From the NCBI RefSeq assembly GCF_901709675.1, contig NC_051103.1:8355501-8419500 (forward strand): a DNA stretch of 64,000 bases. Reading direction: 5' to 3'. Below are positions 35,001-50,500 of this stretch, piece by piece. This stretch comes from Syngnathus acus. Taxonomy: Eukaryota > Chordata > Actinopteri > Syngnathiformes > Syngnathidae. Every line of letters begins with the position of its first letter. Within the stretch, counting starts at the first letter, position 1. The notes beneath the pieces are model-generated. The model did no database searches, was not told the origin of the DNA, and worked only from the letters and a program-made list of their open reading frames with translations. The translations under genes and the position numbers were made by a program.

Positions 35001-38000
35001 GGGTTAGACAAGTGTAAACCTTTTATATGACAAGAAAATGTTTGCTTCAATTCATTTGAGTGTCTTTCTCTGTACAGTATAAGCAATCATCATGTGTGTC
35101 ATTTTTTGATAAAACATTGGCCTACGACTGTGTGGAATGTGATGCTTACGTTTTCTCACAAAAAAACCACTTGAAGTTCAAACAATCCTTTCTGAATTTC
35201 CAACCAATTTCTACCAGCCTGGCTGATTCAGGCCAGAATATTGGCTCCGAATTTGGGAAGTCCAATTACACAATTGCTGTATGTCATTCAACCAGCTACA
35301 AACCGACTTATTGCAATGTAGCGATAGTGCCCAGTGCAATATGGCTCACATGACAATAATTGGCATGAATAATAAAAGAAGCAAAAGCAATAATATCTCT
35401 CTCTACACATTCATCACTGTGTCACATCACAAAGTGACATTGCCCCCCCACCCACCCACCATTAACATTCATTTCTCCATGACTGCATACCTGCATTCTC
35501 GGCGAATAAAGAAAATGATTCTCAACTAACTAATAAATATCTGCATTCAAAAATCATTGCATTTATTCCAATTATCTCCGCTTGGATAAATCCAAAGTAT
35601 GCTTGGAGTCTGTATCACCTTTGTGGTCTATTTCATGAACCTCCATCTGATGTGTGTAGCCTTGTGTCCCCTATAGGATTGTGGGGGGACAAAAGACTTG
35701 TGAATCAAGCTGAAAGGATCCACATGGGAGCCAATTTAAAAGGCCACATATTTTTCATGAAGTCACAGCAATTTTCAAACACAAGTGAAGTTGAAGTACA
35801 ACTGAACCGTATCTAAAAACTTTAAAGGGACTTACTTGCCACACAGGTTTGAAATGTGTGCCTGCTATGTTTTAGGGCTTGATTCTGTTGTATATTATTT
35901 TGTGAAGGGATAACCCCCCCCCCCCCCCCAAAAAAAATATGTGCTCTAACCTCATCTTGTGTAATTGTTTGATTTTGTATATTATCTATAAATGTGGTTG
36001 ATAAGTGTATATTTTATAAATGATCTGGAATTAAATTTTACTGTGTGAATAATAATAATAATAATAATAATACACAATGTCTTTAAGGAGTCACCTGTCA
36101 GGTTTTCTCATGTGTTTTTTCTTGTCAAATCTCAAACATTGTTGATTTTTATTGCTGAACCCCAGCATCAGTTTGGGAGCTCCTATTACCTCTACCCTCC
36201 CTTCCCCTCAGCTTCCGCTGCTCTCTGCTTCCTTTCCATCCTCCGAGGCTTCTTCCGTGCAAGTATGAAACAAGTCTCGGAGGGTGTGAGCCTGTTAAGC
36301 TGAGACGAGACGAGGCAGTTATCAGCTCTGATTGGTGACACACTGATACAGCTCCACAGGTCCCGTTTTCTATATGAAGGGGGGCAGGACTAAGAAACTG
36401 CAAAGTGGTGCTGAATTTACAAGCAGCTCCTTTTGAAGATCCAACTTCACCCGACATGCACTTTAGATTGTCCTACTCCACTTGCGCCTTGTAAGAAATG
36501 ATTATGAGGCCTAAAATGATTCCATGATTTGTTTAACGAATAGGTACATTTGTGCACTTTGGCATGCAAGGGTCTATTTTTGCAGACAGGTCTGAGAAAG
36601 GAGGTCTGCACCATTGTGGGAGAGGACAGTCAATCACAGCCAATCAGCGGCTCCTCTCATTCACTTTAAATGTGTCGTCGTGTCTAGCTCGTCATGTACA
36701 AGAGTTCTTCACATAAGGGATTTCGACGAAGGATTCTATGACCATCTACATATTTTCTATACCAGCTATGTCAGCTGTTTTGGATGAAGAGGAGGTGCTT
36801 CGCTGAACTGGTTGCTATCCAATTGGAATGGAAATGCCTTCATGGTTGATTAGCGTGCAGTGGATTATGATTGTTATACCATAACGCAATCCTTAGGAAT
36901 GTCCTTTTGGAATAATTGCATTCCTTCAAAGTGTTGGGATGCAAATATATTTCAAAAGGTCATCAAACAACATAGTATCGTCCTTTACCAAATTGACCTT
37001 TTGGCTCAAATATACCCAATCAACAAATAAAGTCCCTTTCATTTAAAGAAAAAAAATTGAAGGCAACACATGTAAAAGTAAATCAACCAAAACATTTCTA
37101 GCCTAAAAATAACATTGTGTGAAAACATTTCCTGTCTGCAATGCATCACTGCATTTACTCTTCCTTGTTCTTTCTCTTTTAGTAAATAAAAGGTGATGGG
37201 TACAGATGGACATCAAAAACTGAGAAGAAAAATGTGCGAGCAGAGGGACATCATAAAAGACCAAGAAAAACAAAAAAAGAGTGCTACGGAGCCGTCCTGT
37301 CGAGAGAGAGAGGAAAAAAAAAACACCAAGCAAAATAAGGATGGACCAGGAGGGGATGATTGTAGGCCTCCTCCGAGGCCACGGCCTGAACCATTGAGCC
37401 TAATTATGGGGGCAGAGGGGGCTGTTGGTTCCGACCCCTGTAGAAAAGAAAACAAGCCTTGCTGAGTGGAAGAGACCAAGTCGACAGGTCACCATAAAAC
37501 ATTTTATTTTTGTAAAATTTTTTATGTTTATGATTTACAAAAGGAACAAAGACTTATGTATGTATTATGAATATGTACGTGTGTATATATCTATAGTGTG
37601 TGCGTGTGTGTCTGTATATACCTGCATATATACATACACATACAAATGTAAAACAGTCACTACGTTTAAAAAAAAAAAAGATGTCTTTCCAATTTAAAAG
37701 AGGAGGGGCGGGGGGGGGGGGGATTGAGCCCTGATGTCTTCTGATTGAAACCTGTTGCACAACACTCACTCACACCTATTAGCGCCCTATCTTCATTGTC
37801 AGACTGAAGAGGGGCTTGTGTGTATGTGTGTGTGTGTGTGTGTGTGCCTCAAATGGGTCGCAGCTGGTCGAGCAGACGTGTTCCAAATGTTGAAGGAAAA
37901 AAAGATAAGATCTTACTTCTCTGGCATGTCTTGTAATGTCAAAACAAAAATATATATGAATTTGTACAAATGGAAATATAAGAAGATGTGGGATACGTCT

Positions 38001-41000
38001 GCTGGAGGGCCCCCTATTATTACCAACCAAATATGTCGCTGTAGTGTCGTGGTCCAGGTGGCTGTGCTGTGTAGTGAACTGCTTTTATAAACATTGTGTC
38101 GGTCGGGTTGGATTTCAGACAGCGCACAAATGAGACAGCTGCTTTCAAGCATCAGATGGAGGCGACGCTAAGCGGGAGAAAGAGTAAAAAAAAAAAAGAC
38201 CGAGACCATACAGAACAATTTGGATTATTTGGTGATTTTAAATGCCAGTCACCATGGATTTGTATAAAACACAGAAATGATTGAATTTGACCAATTCAGA
38301 ATTCGTTTTGTTCTTCCATTTTGATGGGCTCAGTGGTATTTGGACCATAAACACCTCACATGTGAAGCTATAAAATGGTTCCAATTGGTAAGTGAGAGGC
38401 TTTTGTAAACTGGCTTAAATGACTAAAGTTAACACATCAAATCACATGGTTTTACTTCAAATCCAAAATGGCAAAAACTCTGCAAAATTGCTGTCCAAAT
38501 GCCGCTGGATCTATCTGTACAAAGATCAAAAAGAGAGTCAAGAAAAAGAAAAGTTTTATGAAGAGTCTCTTTAATCCTTTCTATTTATACGGATCTCATC
38601 CTTCTATATTTAAACATTGTACTAATAACATGCTGTCGGTCGGGCGTGGTCGAAGAGTCGATTGTAGCCATTTACTAATGTTGTATTTATTGTATTACCG
38701 GTAAGAAGACAAAAACATTTATATATGAATATAGATATATCTATTTGTGATCTGCAGCTATTGAGAATAAGTTTGCCTTTGGTTTTCAACTTCCATGCAG
38801 GATTTAATGCCCTGTCAATGTATGATGAGGTTTCTACTTGTGTGATGTTTTATTCTGTTGACATTCTTTCTTTTTTTTTTTTTTCAGTTCAGCTACTGAA
38901 TGTAATTCAAAAACTCTTGGAACTTTTTAGGTAGGTGTCGTTGTTTTATATATACAGTATATATATATATTTAAAAATACAGTGCTCTGTAAATGATATA
39001 AATGTGTAAATGATATAGCAAAATGTTTCTGATAATATGCTGGACTTCTACTGACCCGGACTGACTGTATTACCGTGGCTAATCTGGAAAAAAAGGGGGA
39101 AGCGAGAATGAAAATTGGAGGAAGGGGAGCATCCTGAAGGACCACCAGCACCCTGCAGCCAGTGGGAGAGACAGAAATGTTTAATCATTGCAGGATCAGT
39201 TAGAATATTTCTTTGCCTGGCTTTTCAAATTTGATGAGAACAAGGAAATTGGGAGCAGACAGTCCCATGTGAATAATACAGAAGGAAAAGATGAAAAGGC
39301 CTTTTTTTTTGAAATACTGATTTTTTTTTTTTTTCTTCTGCGGCTCCCCTCAATCTTAGTGCTATTAAGGTGCTACAGTTTGCGGTGAGCAGGAATAGAA
39401 AGTTCTGAGGGAAAGGGGGTGGACAAAATATTAAGCTTTTATGCTTTCTGCACTGTTTTTATATTCATTCAAAAATGTACACCAACTCAAGGAATTTTCC
39501 AAACTTCTTTAACTTTGGCTTATTAGTATTTAAAAACCTCAAAATGTAAGCATACAATTTGAATTTTTTTACTGCAATGTTTTTTTGGTTTTGGTTTTTA
39601 GTCATTTGTGGGCGTGGCAAGAGGGAGCAATGGTAACCAATGCTGTCATTTTGGAGCAGTCTTTTTATTTCCCTGTAGCCTTAACTTCCAAATTGCCTGA
39701 GCTGAAATTTTGTGACTTTATTTTTGGCCACTTGTTTATAGAACAATCTCTTTTCTGGGCAGCTTTCAAAAACCAGGTCTCAAAATAGAAGTTTTTAAAA
39801 ATGCATTTAGCCTTTTATGTTAAAAGCTAGGTCATAATTAGAATGAAGTTTATTGGTTAACATAAAGTTCTACCCCCAAGTTGTTCCAGGTGATCAGTCC
39901 ACAACAAATATAAATCTTTTACGAGAGAAAATCTTCTCGCACTAGTATTGATCCGATGTTGATATTGATTTGACCTCAATGTTATTTGGATTGATCCGCC
40001 CACCACTAATGATTAATATGGAAAAAAAACTAAAATGTTAAATGTACTGGCAGGTTTTATTGTAGCTTTCTTTTCTTATATACTATATATTTTTGAGTTT
40101 GATGCCAGTTTGTTTACGATGTCTTTTCATATTGATTTTTAATAATTGACTTGTTTGCCCTATGTCGATGCCTTCACATTGGTAAGCCAATGAATGGGAT
40201 TTAAATAACACTTTGATTCAATCGTTATTTTGTCCACCCTCTGAAAAAGAGCACTGTGCATTGATGAATGTAGCAGCCTCAGCGATGAACTTTCAGGAGT
40301 CTGACAGAAGGAGTGAACAAAATGACACTGAACGCTAAAGTCTCCTCCTCCTCCTCCTCCTCCTCTTTTTTTCCCTCTTCCACCGTACGATAAACGAGTA
40401 CTATGTAGTATCCCACTCAAATAGATTTTGGAACTGTTTGAAAAAGGATCTCCAGATAGTACGGCAACATTTCTATCTTCAAAGTGCACCTGACACATTA
40501 AGGACGCTTGGGTCATACAGTGCAAGACTGTGTGTTCTGTGGTTGGAAGCAAGCCTTTTCACAAACTGACATGAAATGCGAGTGCGGGGGGGCCGGCGGC
40601 GGTGGCGGCGTCAAGTGGATTATCTTTCATGAAAGGCTTACCCAGCATCATCCCGCAGCGATCCACAGCTGAGCACTTTAACTGGGATAATACCGGCGGT
40701 CGGATCAGGAAAACCGAGGCAGAACACAAAAGACACAAAGAAGAAAAGCAGGCTAAAAGACTCACCAGAAAACAAAACGAGAACAAACTATGAAAGCAAC
40801 TAACGATGTCAATCTAAGCAGAGATCTAGGTTTACTTGGATTTTTGCCTTGTTCTTCTTAAACTCCATTTTTTTTCTTCTTTCTGTTGTCGGTTGAAGAA
40901 TTTCATCTTGTTTACATGTAACCCGCTCTACTGCTGGTTGGAGAAGTTTGGGAGAAAAAAAAAAAAAAACAACGAAGCGGCTTTCATTCAAGCATTAATG

Positions 41001-42929
41001 ACAAAATCCGGGAATTCGGAGGGGACCCTACAAGCGAGAATGTTTTGTGTCATGAAGATCACTTTTCTCACAGCCTTCCGCCCAAACTTACATAGCAGAC
41101 AAAAAAAAAAATCCTTGAGCTTCCTCTCCAAGATGTTCCCCGTGTTGTTATTTTGTGTATACCTCAGATGCAAAATCTAAAGCAGCTATCCTGTCCAGTG
41201 TCCAGGCAAGTGAGTGCGCGCCGCCGCTTGCACCCCAGCTATACCCTCACTACAATCCATATGGTAAAACCACACCTACCTCCCCTGGTAACCCAATGAC
41301 CTCCACATCTAAGACCACAGTATACTTTTTTGGGTCAGAAACCAACCGCAAGGTTTTCAAACTTGGACTTAATAAGGGTTTTATGACGGCCGCCGTTTGA
41401 CCCTGTAGCTAATACTTACTTATTATTGAACTCGTACAAAGGCCACCAGCATAGTGAAAGAAATTGTTTTCGGCCTTAGAGACTCCACGGTAAAAAGTGA
41501 TTAAAAGAGATAAGTGCACAAGCAACTTTAACAATAGAATAGTAGCAGCACCTTTGTAATTCTAATCACAAGATTTACAGAGGAGCAGAGGTGTCAAATC
41601 CAACTCTACTTTCTGGACCTGGATTTGACAAGTCTGCAGGCGAGTATTCTTTTTTTGATGATTATTTCTCTGTAGCAAAAATGAAGAATCCAACTCTTAT
41701 TATGTGAAGACGGTTCTGTATGAGGATTTTGAGTATACTGTGGCCTTTACACCAACACTCCTCCAACAGCCGTCCTGTCCTATGCAGATCCCCAAAGCAC
41801 AAAGGTTTGAATGATAGAAAGAAAAAAAGAATGACAATGATTTCCTTCCATGCTGTTGTGTTTGTCCTTCTGTTTTGGGTCTTTTTTTATGTCTTTGAGG
41901 CTTCGATGTGCTTTTGTATTATGTGCAGATCTTCTTTTTCTGCCTTTGTATCACTGTATACTAAAATATCAAAGTCATACGTGACATCAATCAATTTGCA
42001 TTTTCTTTTTCCACATAGGACTGTAATGAAGGGCAAATTGATCAGAATGGTCAGATCTTAAATTACGGAAGGTAATTGTTGAAATGTTTCCTGAGTCGTC
42101 TGGGCACAGGCTCCTGGCGCAAGTATTGGTGAGAGTGCTTTGTTTGCTTTTGCAATGCCAAAACTTAGAAAATATGGGAATATGAGAGTTCCATAACCAA
42201 TGATTACAAAGTGCTGCGCAAATTCATTCCACAGTAATCCACAATGACGCATTAAGCCACTAACGATAAATACTATTCTCATATTTAAGTAGGAAATGAA
42301 GTCTTATCCAACCTAGCAGCTAAGTCACATGATCTTCACTACAGTCCTGCGTGTATGTACAGTTACTCCATAAGTGTTGGGACACAAAATCAAACATGTT
42401 ATGAAAGGAGTCTTGAATTCTTTGCTTTTTAATATGAGTCCTTCAAGCCATCTGTCATCATTCATCATCAGCAATGCAAAGTTAATGGTGACTTTATGCT
42501 ACTGTTTTTGAAGGTCTCAAATTTCAATTCAATGATATTCAGTGTAAGATTCCTTAAAAAAAAGCTTTGGTGGGGAGAAAAAGATTTATTTTGTGTGTCC
42601 CAATGCTTATGATTTTTTTTCTTTTTTTCCCCCAATCCCAATGTGCTCCAAACTAATAATACTATTTATTATGATATTGGTGCATTATTAGCGCAATGAT
42701 TATTGCAGTTATTCCAACCATGATTATTATTATTATTATTAATAAACATTTCTTTACTCAATAGATTGATTCTTTTGTTCATGTGTTGAAAGCTAAAAGC
42801 CCATTCACATACACTGAAATACTGGTTGCTGAAGAAATTTGCAGGGAGTCTGAAATCGTCTACAAAGTAAGTCAAACAAATATTTTGTGTTTGTGTCGAG
42901 TTGTTTTCAAGTTACTGAAAGGTTTTTGC

Positions 42930-43015
42930 CCAGAGACCGCTGGGATAGCACACCCGCAACCCTGGTGAGGATAAACCGTTCACAAAATGGACGGACGGAT
43001 GGATGGATGGATGAC
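42930..43015 (-). repeat. Dispersed fish repeat tail (GGATAA...GGATGGATGGA)
   Basis: Blocks CTGGGATAGCACACCCGCAA and GGTGAGGATAAACCG, then AAATGGACGGACGGATGGA. Related blocks occur at 10725-10815, 14812-14930 and 62139-62265, so this is an interspersed family. On the minus strand it would start with CCATCCATCC. The family name is not certain. Confidence 0.55.
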
Positions 43016-43190
43016 GGGCTATAATACCAAAGGGAGAGCTACCCTTGACGAGGAGTATTTTTCGGACCCGCTGTCAAGGTGTGCAGATACTCCTTTGAAT
43101 ATGTTGAGTAGAAGATATTTGATGCTGAAAAGAAGCCAATCATAACAATCATTGGTTGAATAATATGCAGTAGAGCCAAATACTTTCTAT

Positions 43191-43381
43191 CTTCAGTCCT
43201 GATCCTCAGGCTTCAGTGTCCCGCATGTTTTCTCTGTCTCCCTGCTGCAACACCTGATTCAAAGCATCAGCAAAGTCTGCAGAAGCTGGATAACAAGCCT
43301 GATCATTTCCAATCAGATGTGTTGCAGCAGGGAGACACATAGAACATGCACAAGAGCGGACTCCAAGGATCAGGATTGAAG
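43191..43381. mobile_element. Foldback MITE
   Basis: A nearly perfect 190-bp palindrome. The left end CTTCAGTCCTGATCCT pairs with the right end AGGATCAGGATTGAAG, and the inner CTCCCTGCTGCAACA pairs with TGTTGCAGCAGGGAG. It resembles non-autonomous DNA transposons common in fish. No transposase is present, and target-site duplications were not resolved. Confidence 0.75.
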
Positions 43382-46300
43382 AGACACTGCCGTGGCATGT
43401 GTAACTTTTGAAATATAGATTTAAAAGGCAAACAATAGACGGCCAAACGCAAACATGCACTCCCTTAGAGAAAGGCATGGCCAAATAAGTCTTCTCGTTC
43501 CACTGGACATTGATGCTCTTTCACTCTACCACTTACTCAAACTAAACAAGGCGGTGTCATGGACTCCTCTTCAAACGGCTGCACTTCAGTCAGACTGAAG
43601 ACTGATATGAAGCTTGGACATGCCCAAATATCGAGCGCCACTATAAAGTGAATGTAGGTTCAGGACAGATGAAATTTGCTGCATTTGCACTCGTGGTATT
43701 AATTGGAAAGAAAAACTGCTCTGAGGGCCACGTAGCTGTTGTTAAAAATGATGTTTGGTAAACACAAGTCACCCGAGGGGGTCAAAAAGCATTGACACCA
43801 GATTTAGAACCATGCGGCTTTCTTTATGAACCTGTTTTTCCTAGCCAAGTTGTCCTGCCAGCCTGCCTGCCTGCCTGCCTGCCTGATATAAATTTTATCA
43901 CAGCAAGCCAGCCCAATTCCTCCAACTGTAAATATCCTGCAACAGGACATCCCATATATTGTGCTAAATTGGTTTAGCCCATACTGTGACCTCCCTTGTC
44001 TTGTAAATTGACTGCTACGATACTCTGTAATGGTCAGAGAACGGGTGTGCGCTGAAGTTTCATGCTTCTAAAGTCGTACCATTTGGAAAGCAGCTCAAAT
44101 GCAAAGTCAGAAGAATGGAAGTCCAAGTGTTTTCATGCTTGGGTTCACACGGGTTGCATGTCAAACATTGTGTTTGGAGGAAACCAGAGACTGCTCATTA
44201 CCAGAAGCCAATCGCTGGTACAATCCTGCCTGGTGTAGGAACTGACAACTCGTCAGGAAAGATAAATGCCGAGAAATCCTGAATGAGAAAGCTGTTCCGG
44301 GGTCATTCTAACCTCAGACAGGACAACAAATGATCAAACCCAAAAACTTGGGCCAACTCTGTGAATGATGACAATTTGAGATAGGATTGTTCAAAACATT
44401 CACATTCCAAAAATGTCCAACCATATCAAATAGCTTGACTCCTAAAGATTGATGCTGGCACATTTAATTATGAGCTCATGTTCTGGCTGTCAGCGAGTAA
44501 GACCGTGACGGCGTGTCAACACGCAAAACAACGTGTTGAAGGGAACACGGTCAATTTCACGTTGCCTTGATTGAAGTTATCTGCGGAGTGCACACACGTA
44601 CTACGCACGCCGTCATGGCGGTTGTAACGCCACGAGCCGCCATCCACTCGCTACTCTTCTTCTCTTTCTGCTGATTACACGAGGAACTTCTCATGTTTGA
44701 ACATCTAGCCTATCGTCTCATATCACATAACCGATGTAAAAGATGAAGACGGCGGTGCAGTAGGCCAAAGCATTAATACTACTCAGTGGTGCGCTAAATT
44801 AATTTTGGATTGCTTCTCTGGGTTTGGACAAAATTGTTGTGTTGAGAGGGAGGGGCAGGCAGGCAAAAAAAGATTCAGCTTTTTAATTACCCTGGGTAAT
44901 TCATTCCATCAAATAAATCCCAGCTGAATTGAGTTCTGTCAGCCACGTGTGATGAAAAGATGTCACGTGCACATTTTCGTTTTCCAGTCATTTAAGGAAA
45001 AACAAATAGACAATGCTAAAAATGTAACCCCCTTTTCAAATTTTCTAATGAGCTTTACACAAAATCCACCTGTCTCCATTTTACAATTTGCTAATCCAAA
45101 ATATGTCTTGCAAATGAAATGAGCCCTATTTGCCGTATAAATGTAATGATATTCTGTTATTATTAAATGACTGACGATTCTAGACGACTTCTTCCGACCG
45201 ACATCCTACGATTTGCTGTCACTCAGGTGAAAAAAATGAATGAAAATATCCAACAATGAATTGATTTCACTAATATTTGAAAGCATTTGCCGACCTCCGC
45301 GGGGCGATATAGTCATTTCTGCTTTGCATTCCCCAAGTCACGCAAACCCCAATGAATGAGCTTTAGCTTGAGATAATTGCCTTTGTGTGTTTGGGTGTAT
45401 CCTTGCACTACACTGGGTGGCTTTTTATATCAGAGCTGAATTCACCAGTGTGTGAATGTCTTTGTGAGAAGTTAATCGCTTATGGTGGGCTGGGATAGCT
45501 CCGTGCCCTTGACATGTGTTTGACAAGAGCTCAATGTGTAAATCCATTAATTACCGACATGGCTTCTGCTTGGGCTGCTGGTGTTGCTACCGTGGAAGTG
45601 CTAAAAGCAGCAATGGGAATAGTCAGGGCATGCTTGGCTTTACTAGAGCAGTTTGGGTTGATGACCGACCGCTGAGGATAGGAAATTGAAAGGATAGCAC
45701 CTTGGCAGATGGCCGCCCCTCGACACCCTAAAACCAAAGGCCGGAAATGTTTTCAAGCGGCTACACACTTTGATAGATACATATCGAGATAGTAGATATA
45801 TACACTACCTACCGTTCAATTTAGTATTGTCCAGGAAAACCAACATCATTGCACAAGGGTTTCCTTCCAGGGGTTTTCTAATCATCCATTAGCCTTCTAT
45901 CTAACACAGTTAGCAAACACAATGACCACTGGTTGCTGAAAGTAGATATTGCATTCAAATCAGACATTTGCAGCCAGAATAGTCATTGAGCACATTAACA
46001 ATGTATTCCTGATTCGTTTCATGTTATCCTCATTGTAAAAACAGCTATTTGATTTTCAATCGATTGATTCCGAATTGGCAACATTATCCTCAGGTAGTAG
46101 TTTCTGTTCCGTTTCGACGAATTCCATATCGTGTGTTTGAAGAGGAGCAAATCAAATAATGTGAAGTGGAATGATGTCTGATTGGCTTAAACACTATAAA
46201 GCATTTACTGTCTGTGCTGTTGTTAGAGTACTAATAAACCCATTTTCTGTAGGGGGTAGAAACAGAGAATCATTACACAGTGGGGATGCATAAAGGAGTG

Positions 46301-49300
46301 TTGACACCACTTATAGCCTATTTCAGTGTGTATTTTATGTGTGTTTACACAACAAAATGGGCTTTTATTTGAGGTGGAAGCCAGATGTTGATGTCCTTTT
46401 GGACTACTCACTTCCTTCCCTACTGCCTTCCTGAGCCTGTATACTTCATTAATTAAAACCAATCATTTTTCTCCTCTATTGCCCATCCTCCCCGCTGTCC
46501 CCTTTTGTAATTAAATGTTCAAAAATACTACCCCTGTGCGTGCGTGCGTGCGTGCGTGCGACATGAATAAAAGCCAAGAAAAAGAGACCTGCTGTGTACA
46601 GTTTCATTATGCAGCAGATGCGTCGGTGTTGTCAAGGCCTCAAACTTGAATCTAATGAGAAAATAATTAGCTAAACTCTAAATGCTTAGCAGTGAAGGAG
46701 ATTGGGGAAAAATTGGTAGGGGGCTGATGCTGTCAGGCATGTAGGTGGACAAAAATCATTTCTTTGTTCAAGGAATTGTGTGTGGAAACAAATGACAAGT
46801 GTGGACCTTCATGAGCAACACATTGCATCTCATCCACATACTCAACTTTCCTCTTCTCACTTTGGTTTGTTCTATTTTGCTCAAAATAGCAATTCCCTTC
46901 GAAATGACGCTGACAAATGCTTCCGTCAAGCCAAAATGGCAAGAAAAAAAATTAATTGAGTACTACAGTGTAGCTTAATACATCACAGCACATCAACATA
47001 ATCCCCAGATAACATGCAAATATGTCACCAAGGGGGTGGGGTGTGAGTACAATTGAGCAAAGTTTTTTTTTTTTTTAACCTCATTTTTTGCCTCTGTTTT
47101 AAGACGTACTTTATTCTCTCATTTATATTTTGTGTGTTGTTGTGCGTGCTTGATTTTTTGTTTTGTTGTTGTAATTGTTTATTGAGTTGTCTTGAACTCT
47201 TCTTGAAGTCTTTGTCCTTCTCAGGGTTGTTTGATCATCAGCACATCCTGATATGAACAATGTCAAAAGAACCTGGAGCAAATCCTGAACCAGCAGATGT
47301 TCATTCATCTTTTCTCACCCGCTGTTCTAGCAGCCTGTTGGCGTGGCGTGCTATTTAACACAACCCACTTTTGTGTGCCACCACATTTGAATGTTCATGT
47401 TATTCTATGTGGGAAAATCAACTCCAAACAAATTCAAACACTCACCTTTCAGTCCGCTAAAATGGGGATCAAAGCAAAAATGCATCCCCATGGCAAAAAC
47501 ATGGAGAACTATCATTTGTTTTCAAATGCCAGCGTCTGCGTGGACATGGCCTTTTAACTTGCTGTAATAAGATGATGTAGTCGACTCTACACGGCGTGCC
47601 GTGTGTGTCAGCGTAAAAGAAAACATAGATACACGGCTATCCAGTATAAATATTTGCAGACAGAAATGAGGTGGACGGACCAAGGCAACGGCTAGAATAT
47701 TAACTAGTGACAGAGGCGGAGGCTGTCAGTCTCAGCTTTCTCCATCATCAACTTCCTCAGAGCTTTGTCTTTGCTCCTTCATACTCGAGCACCTTCCGTC
47801 TCACCTTGACCACTGTATTCTTCTCCAGCGAGTCTTAGATCTTTTTTGGTTTTTCTCCATAGCTCTCGCCCCACCCTTCTCATTCGTCTTCATGTTGCAA
47901 AGAAGCAACTTTTTTTTTCTAACCACAGAATTGAATCAGAGATGAGAAGAGGGAGGAATATACAGAATGCATTCATGTTTCATGGGGAAAGATGATGAGG
48001 ATTATTTCATGTTGTCATCTCTTTATGTTGCTTTTTTCCATTTCACCTTTTTAGGGTGAAGGAATTGGTCCCCAGTAATTGTCAGACTGACAGCTGCCAT
48101 CAAAGAGAGGGCTCCTGTCAAGACACATGCAAAGGAAAGCCTCAGGTCAAGTCTCCTTTTGCTACCTTGCCACTTGTTACACACTGGCCATCTGAACAAA
48201 AGAGTCCTACTGGGCCTTTTTGGCCTGGGGAGGTAGCCAATGGCTAACTTGCTTGTTTGCATCTGTTCAAAACTGAAAAGATGCCAACTGAAGCTATGAC
48301 TGGATTTCTCTGAAAATGATCACGTGTTTCAAAAAGTGTGTTCAAGCTTTAAATGGATGAGTTCGTCCTCAAAAATGGAGTGGCCACCCTGTCGCGCCGC
48401 CTCTGTACATTTTAAATACATGTTGACAGTACCTGCTAGTCTCACTCAATTTGACTTTCCTACAAAGGCAAATGACAAACATATACTTTTTTTTTTTTTT
48501 TACACACTTTCTTCTAATTCTACAGATTTTTTGTTTTTGTTTTCCCGATCACTTTAGCCTAAGTGTGAAGCTTGAAACCTCTAACAAAGAATGAGCAGCG
48601 TCGTTGTGAGCGCTGGGCTTTGCTGACACAGCCAGCCGCCGCAGCCCCATCATTGATTGGCAAGGATCACAGGGCTTAATCTGCTGAAGCAGGGCACATA
48701 CTCAATCCATCCCATCATATTTGATTCGTCATTCAGGTCTGCTTTTCAACGGCGCTATTGAAGTTTCAAAAAAGACTACGGCGTTGCTAATGATGACACC
48801 TTTCTCAGCACCGTCATTTAATGACTGTTTCAATTGTTATAAAGCCATTACTTCATGTAGAAAACCATGACCTCGGAGTTTTGGATTTTTAAACGCATGC
48901 ACGGGGACACTGTTGACAAATTTGTATATAACGTGATTGCATGGAATTGATTTAAGGCTGGAATGGGAATTCCAGCCAGGTCTTGGTGAAAACCTAAGGG
49001 AGGGAGAAGGAGGGTTTGTTTTCAATCTTTAATACCTAATGAACCATCATGAACCAAGACTATTTATGTTTCTATATAGCAAGGTACACAATGTGCTATG
49101 AAATATTAATGTCTGGTTGCGCTGGCTGTCCCGTATAGGCTTGATTATTTAGAGCAGGCCTCCCATCGGCATATGCTAATAAATAGACAATGCTGACATG
49201 TCTGTAGCAGCCCCTTCAATGTGCTCACTGAATTAAAAATTGATATTGCTTGTGGCCCTCACGTATAGACGCACATATCCAATGCCTTTATAGCTGTGCT

Positions 49301-50381
49301 TCCTTACCTACCTACCTACCTACCTACCAGCCACTGACTGTGACTGGCTTGAGCCAAAGCACAAGAGAAGGACGACAAATGCTGTTCTGTGGAAAATGAA
49401 TGGCAAAAGACATGACCCCGAGACAGCTTGTCTTGTGGTTGCTTATTGTGGCAATGCATGCAACCAGCAGCATGCCTGCTTGCATGTTATTCACATAAAT
49501 ACGATTTTGTTTTTCAGACAGGCAGCAATTACAGTCAGTGGATCATCTTGAAGAAGACAATTGAATGCAACAACCACAGCTATTTTTTTCATGGTTCATA
49601 CAGGTTACTGCACAAAGAATGCTGTAAGTACCGTCATGAGAAAATGATGTCAACTAAATGACCTTTTTTTAACATTCATCCGACAATTGCCAGCTCAACA
49701 AAAAATAGCAACAATTCTAAAATTGCACCAAGTTACAGTCACATTATTGCAATACATTGAAATTGTGATCAGTGCTTGGTGGTGTTAAATCTGCCTCTAC
49801 AAATGAGGCGGGTCCTTTTCTAAAGCAAATTCAAGCAGCATGTACTTTTGACTCTTAGTGGAGGAAGGAGCACAATCTTACCAATCTTGGTCGTTACAAA
49901 TCCGGTCAATTAAAGAAAAACGAAAATAGATGTGAATAAGGCGTTTCATATATAACAAGTAAACAATACGGTACGCTAAGACATAGAAATGAACTTCAAA
50001 ATATTGCAAATATTTAGACTTGAATTTTAGGACCGCCTTGCGTCCGCCATAAATACAGCAGTCAAGTCTGCCATCTTGTGGTGTAAAAGTGTCATTGCTA
50101 CAAGCCTCAGTTCCACTCAATCAGGTTGAAGGGATTAAGCAGGATTTCAAAGTCGTTCTTATTGTGTTTTAATTCCTCAGAGGGTCGGTATAACTGTGAA
50201 AATAAACATTTAGCCTCATAATATAGCGTATATGCAATTTTAAAAAATTGATGGCAAAAGCTCTGAAAATCACAATCAGCTTTATTGACCAGGTACAGGG
50301 AATTTGACTCCGGTTGATCTCAGCCTCTCATTGAAGTGATTGGCAACATTCAAGGGGCGAGAGCCTGCAGGATGCACCTCT

Positions 50382-50383
50382 GG

Positions 50384-50426
<43 letters not shown>

Positions 50427-50427
50427 C

Positions 50428-50499
<72 letters not shown>

Positions 50500-50500
50500 C
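50382..50500. repeat. (GGCA)n microsatellite
   Basis: About 120 bp of GGCA/CAGG with one interruption near 50425. The repeating AGRQ and LPAC frames here come from it. Confidence 0.97.

Noticed and set aside
36112-36457. Possible exon in the Pro/Ser-rich stretch downstream of rbfox3
   Set aside because: Frames are short on both strands and no consistent splice pair was found.
41155-41400. 81-codon + strand frame with a Pro/Tyr-rich start
   Set aside because: Not similar to any family I know and no supporting splice or poly(A) signal nearby.
50382-50500. Regular short repeats as a possible CRISPR array
   Set aside because: Simple GGCA tetranucleotides with no spacers; eukaryotic DNA.
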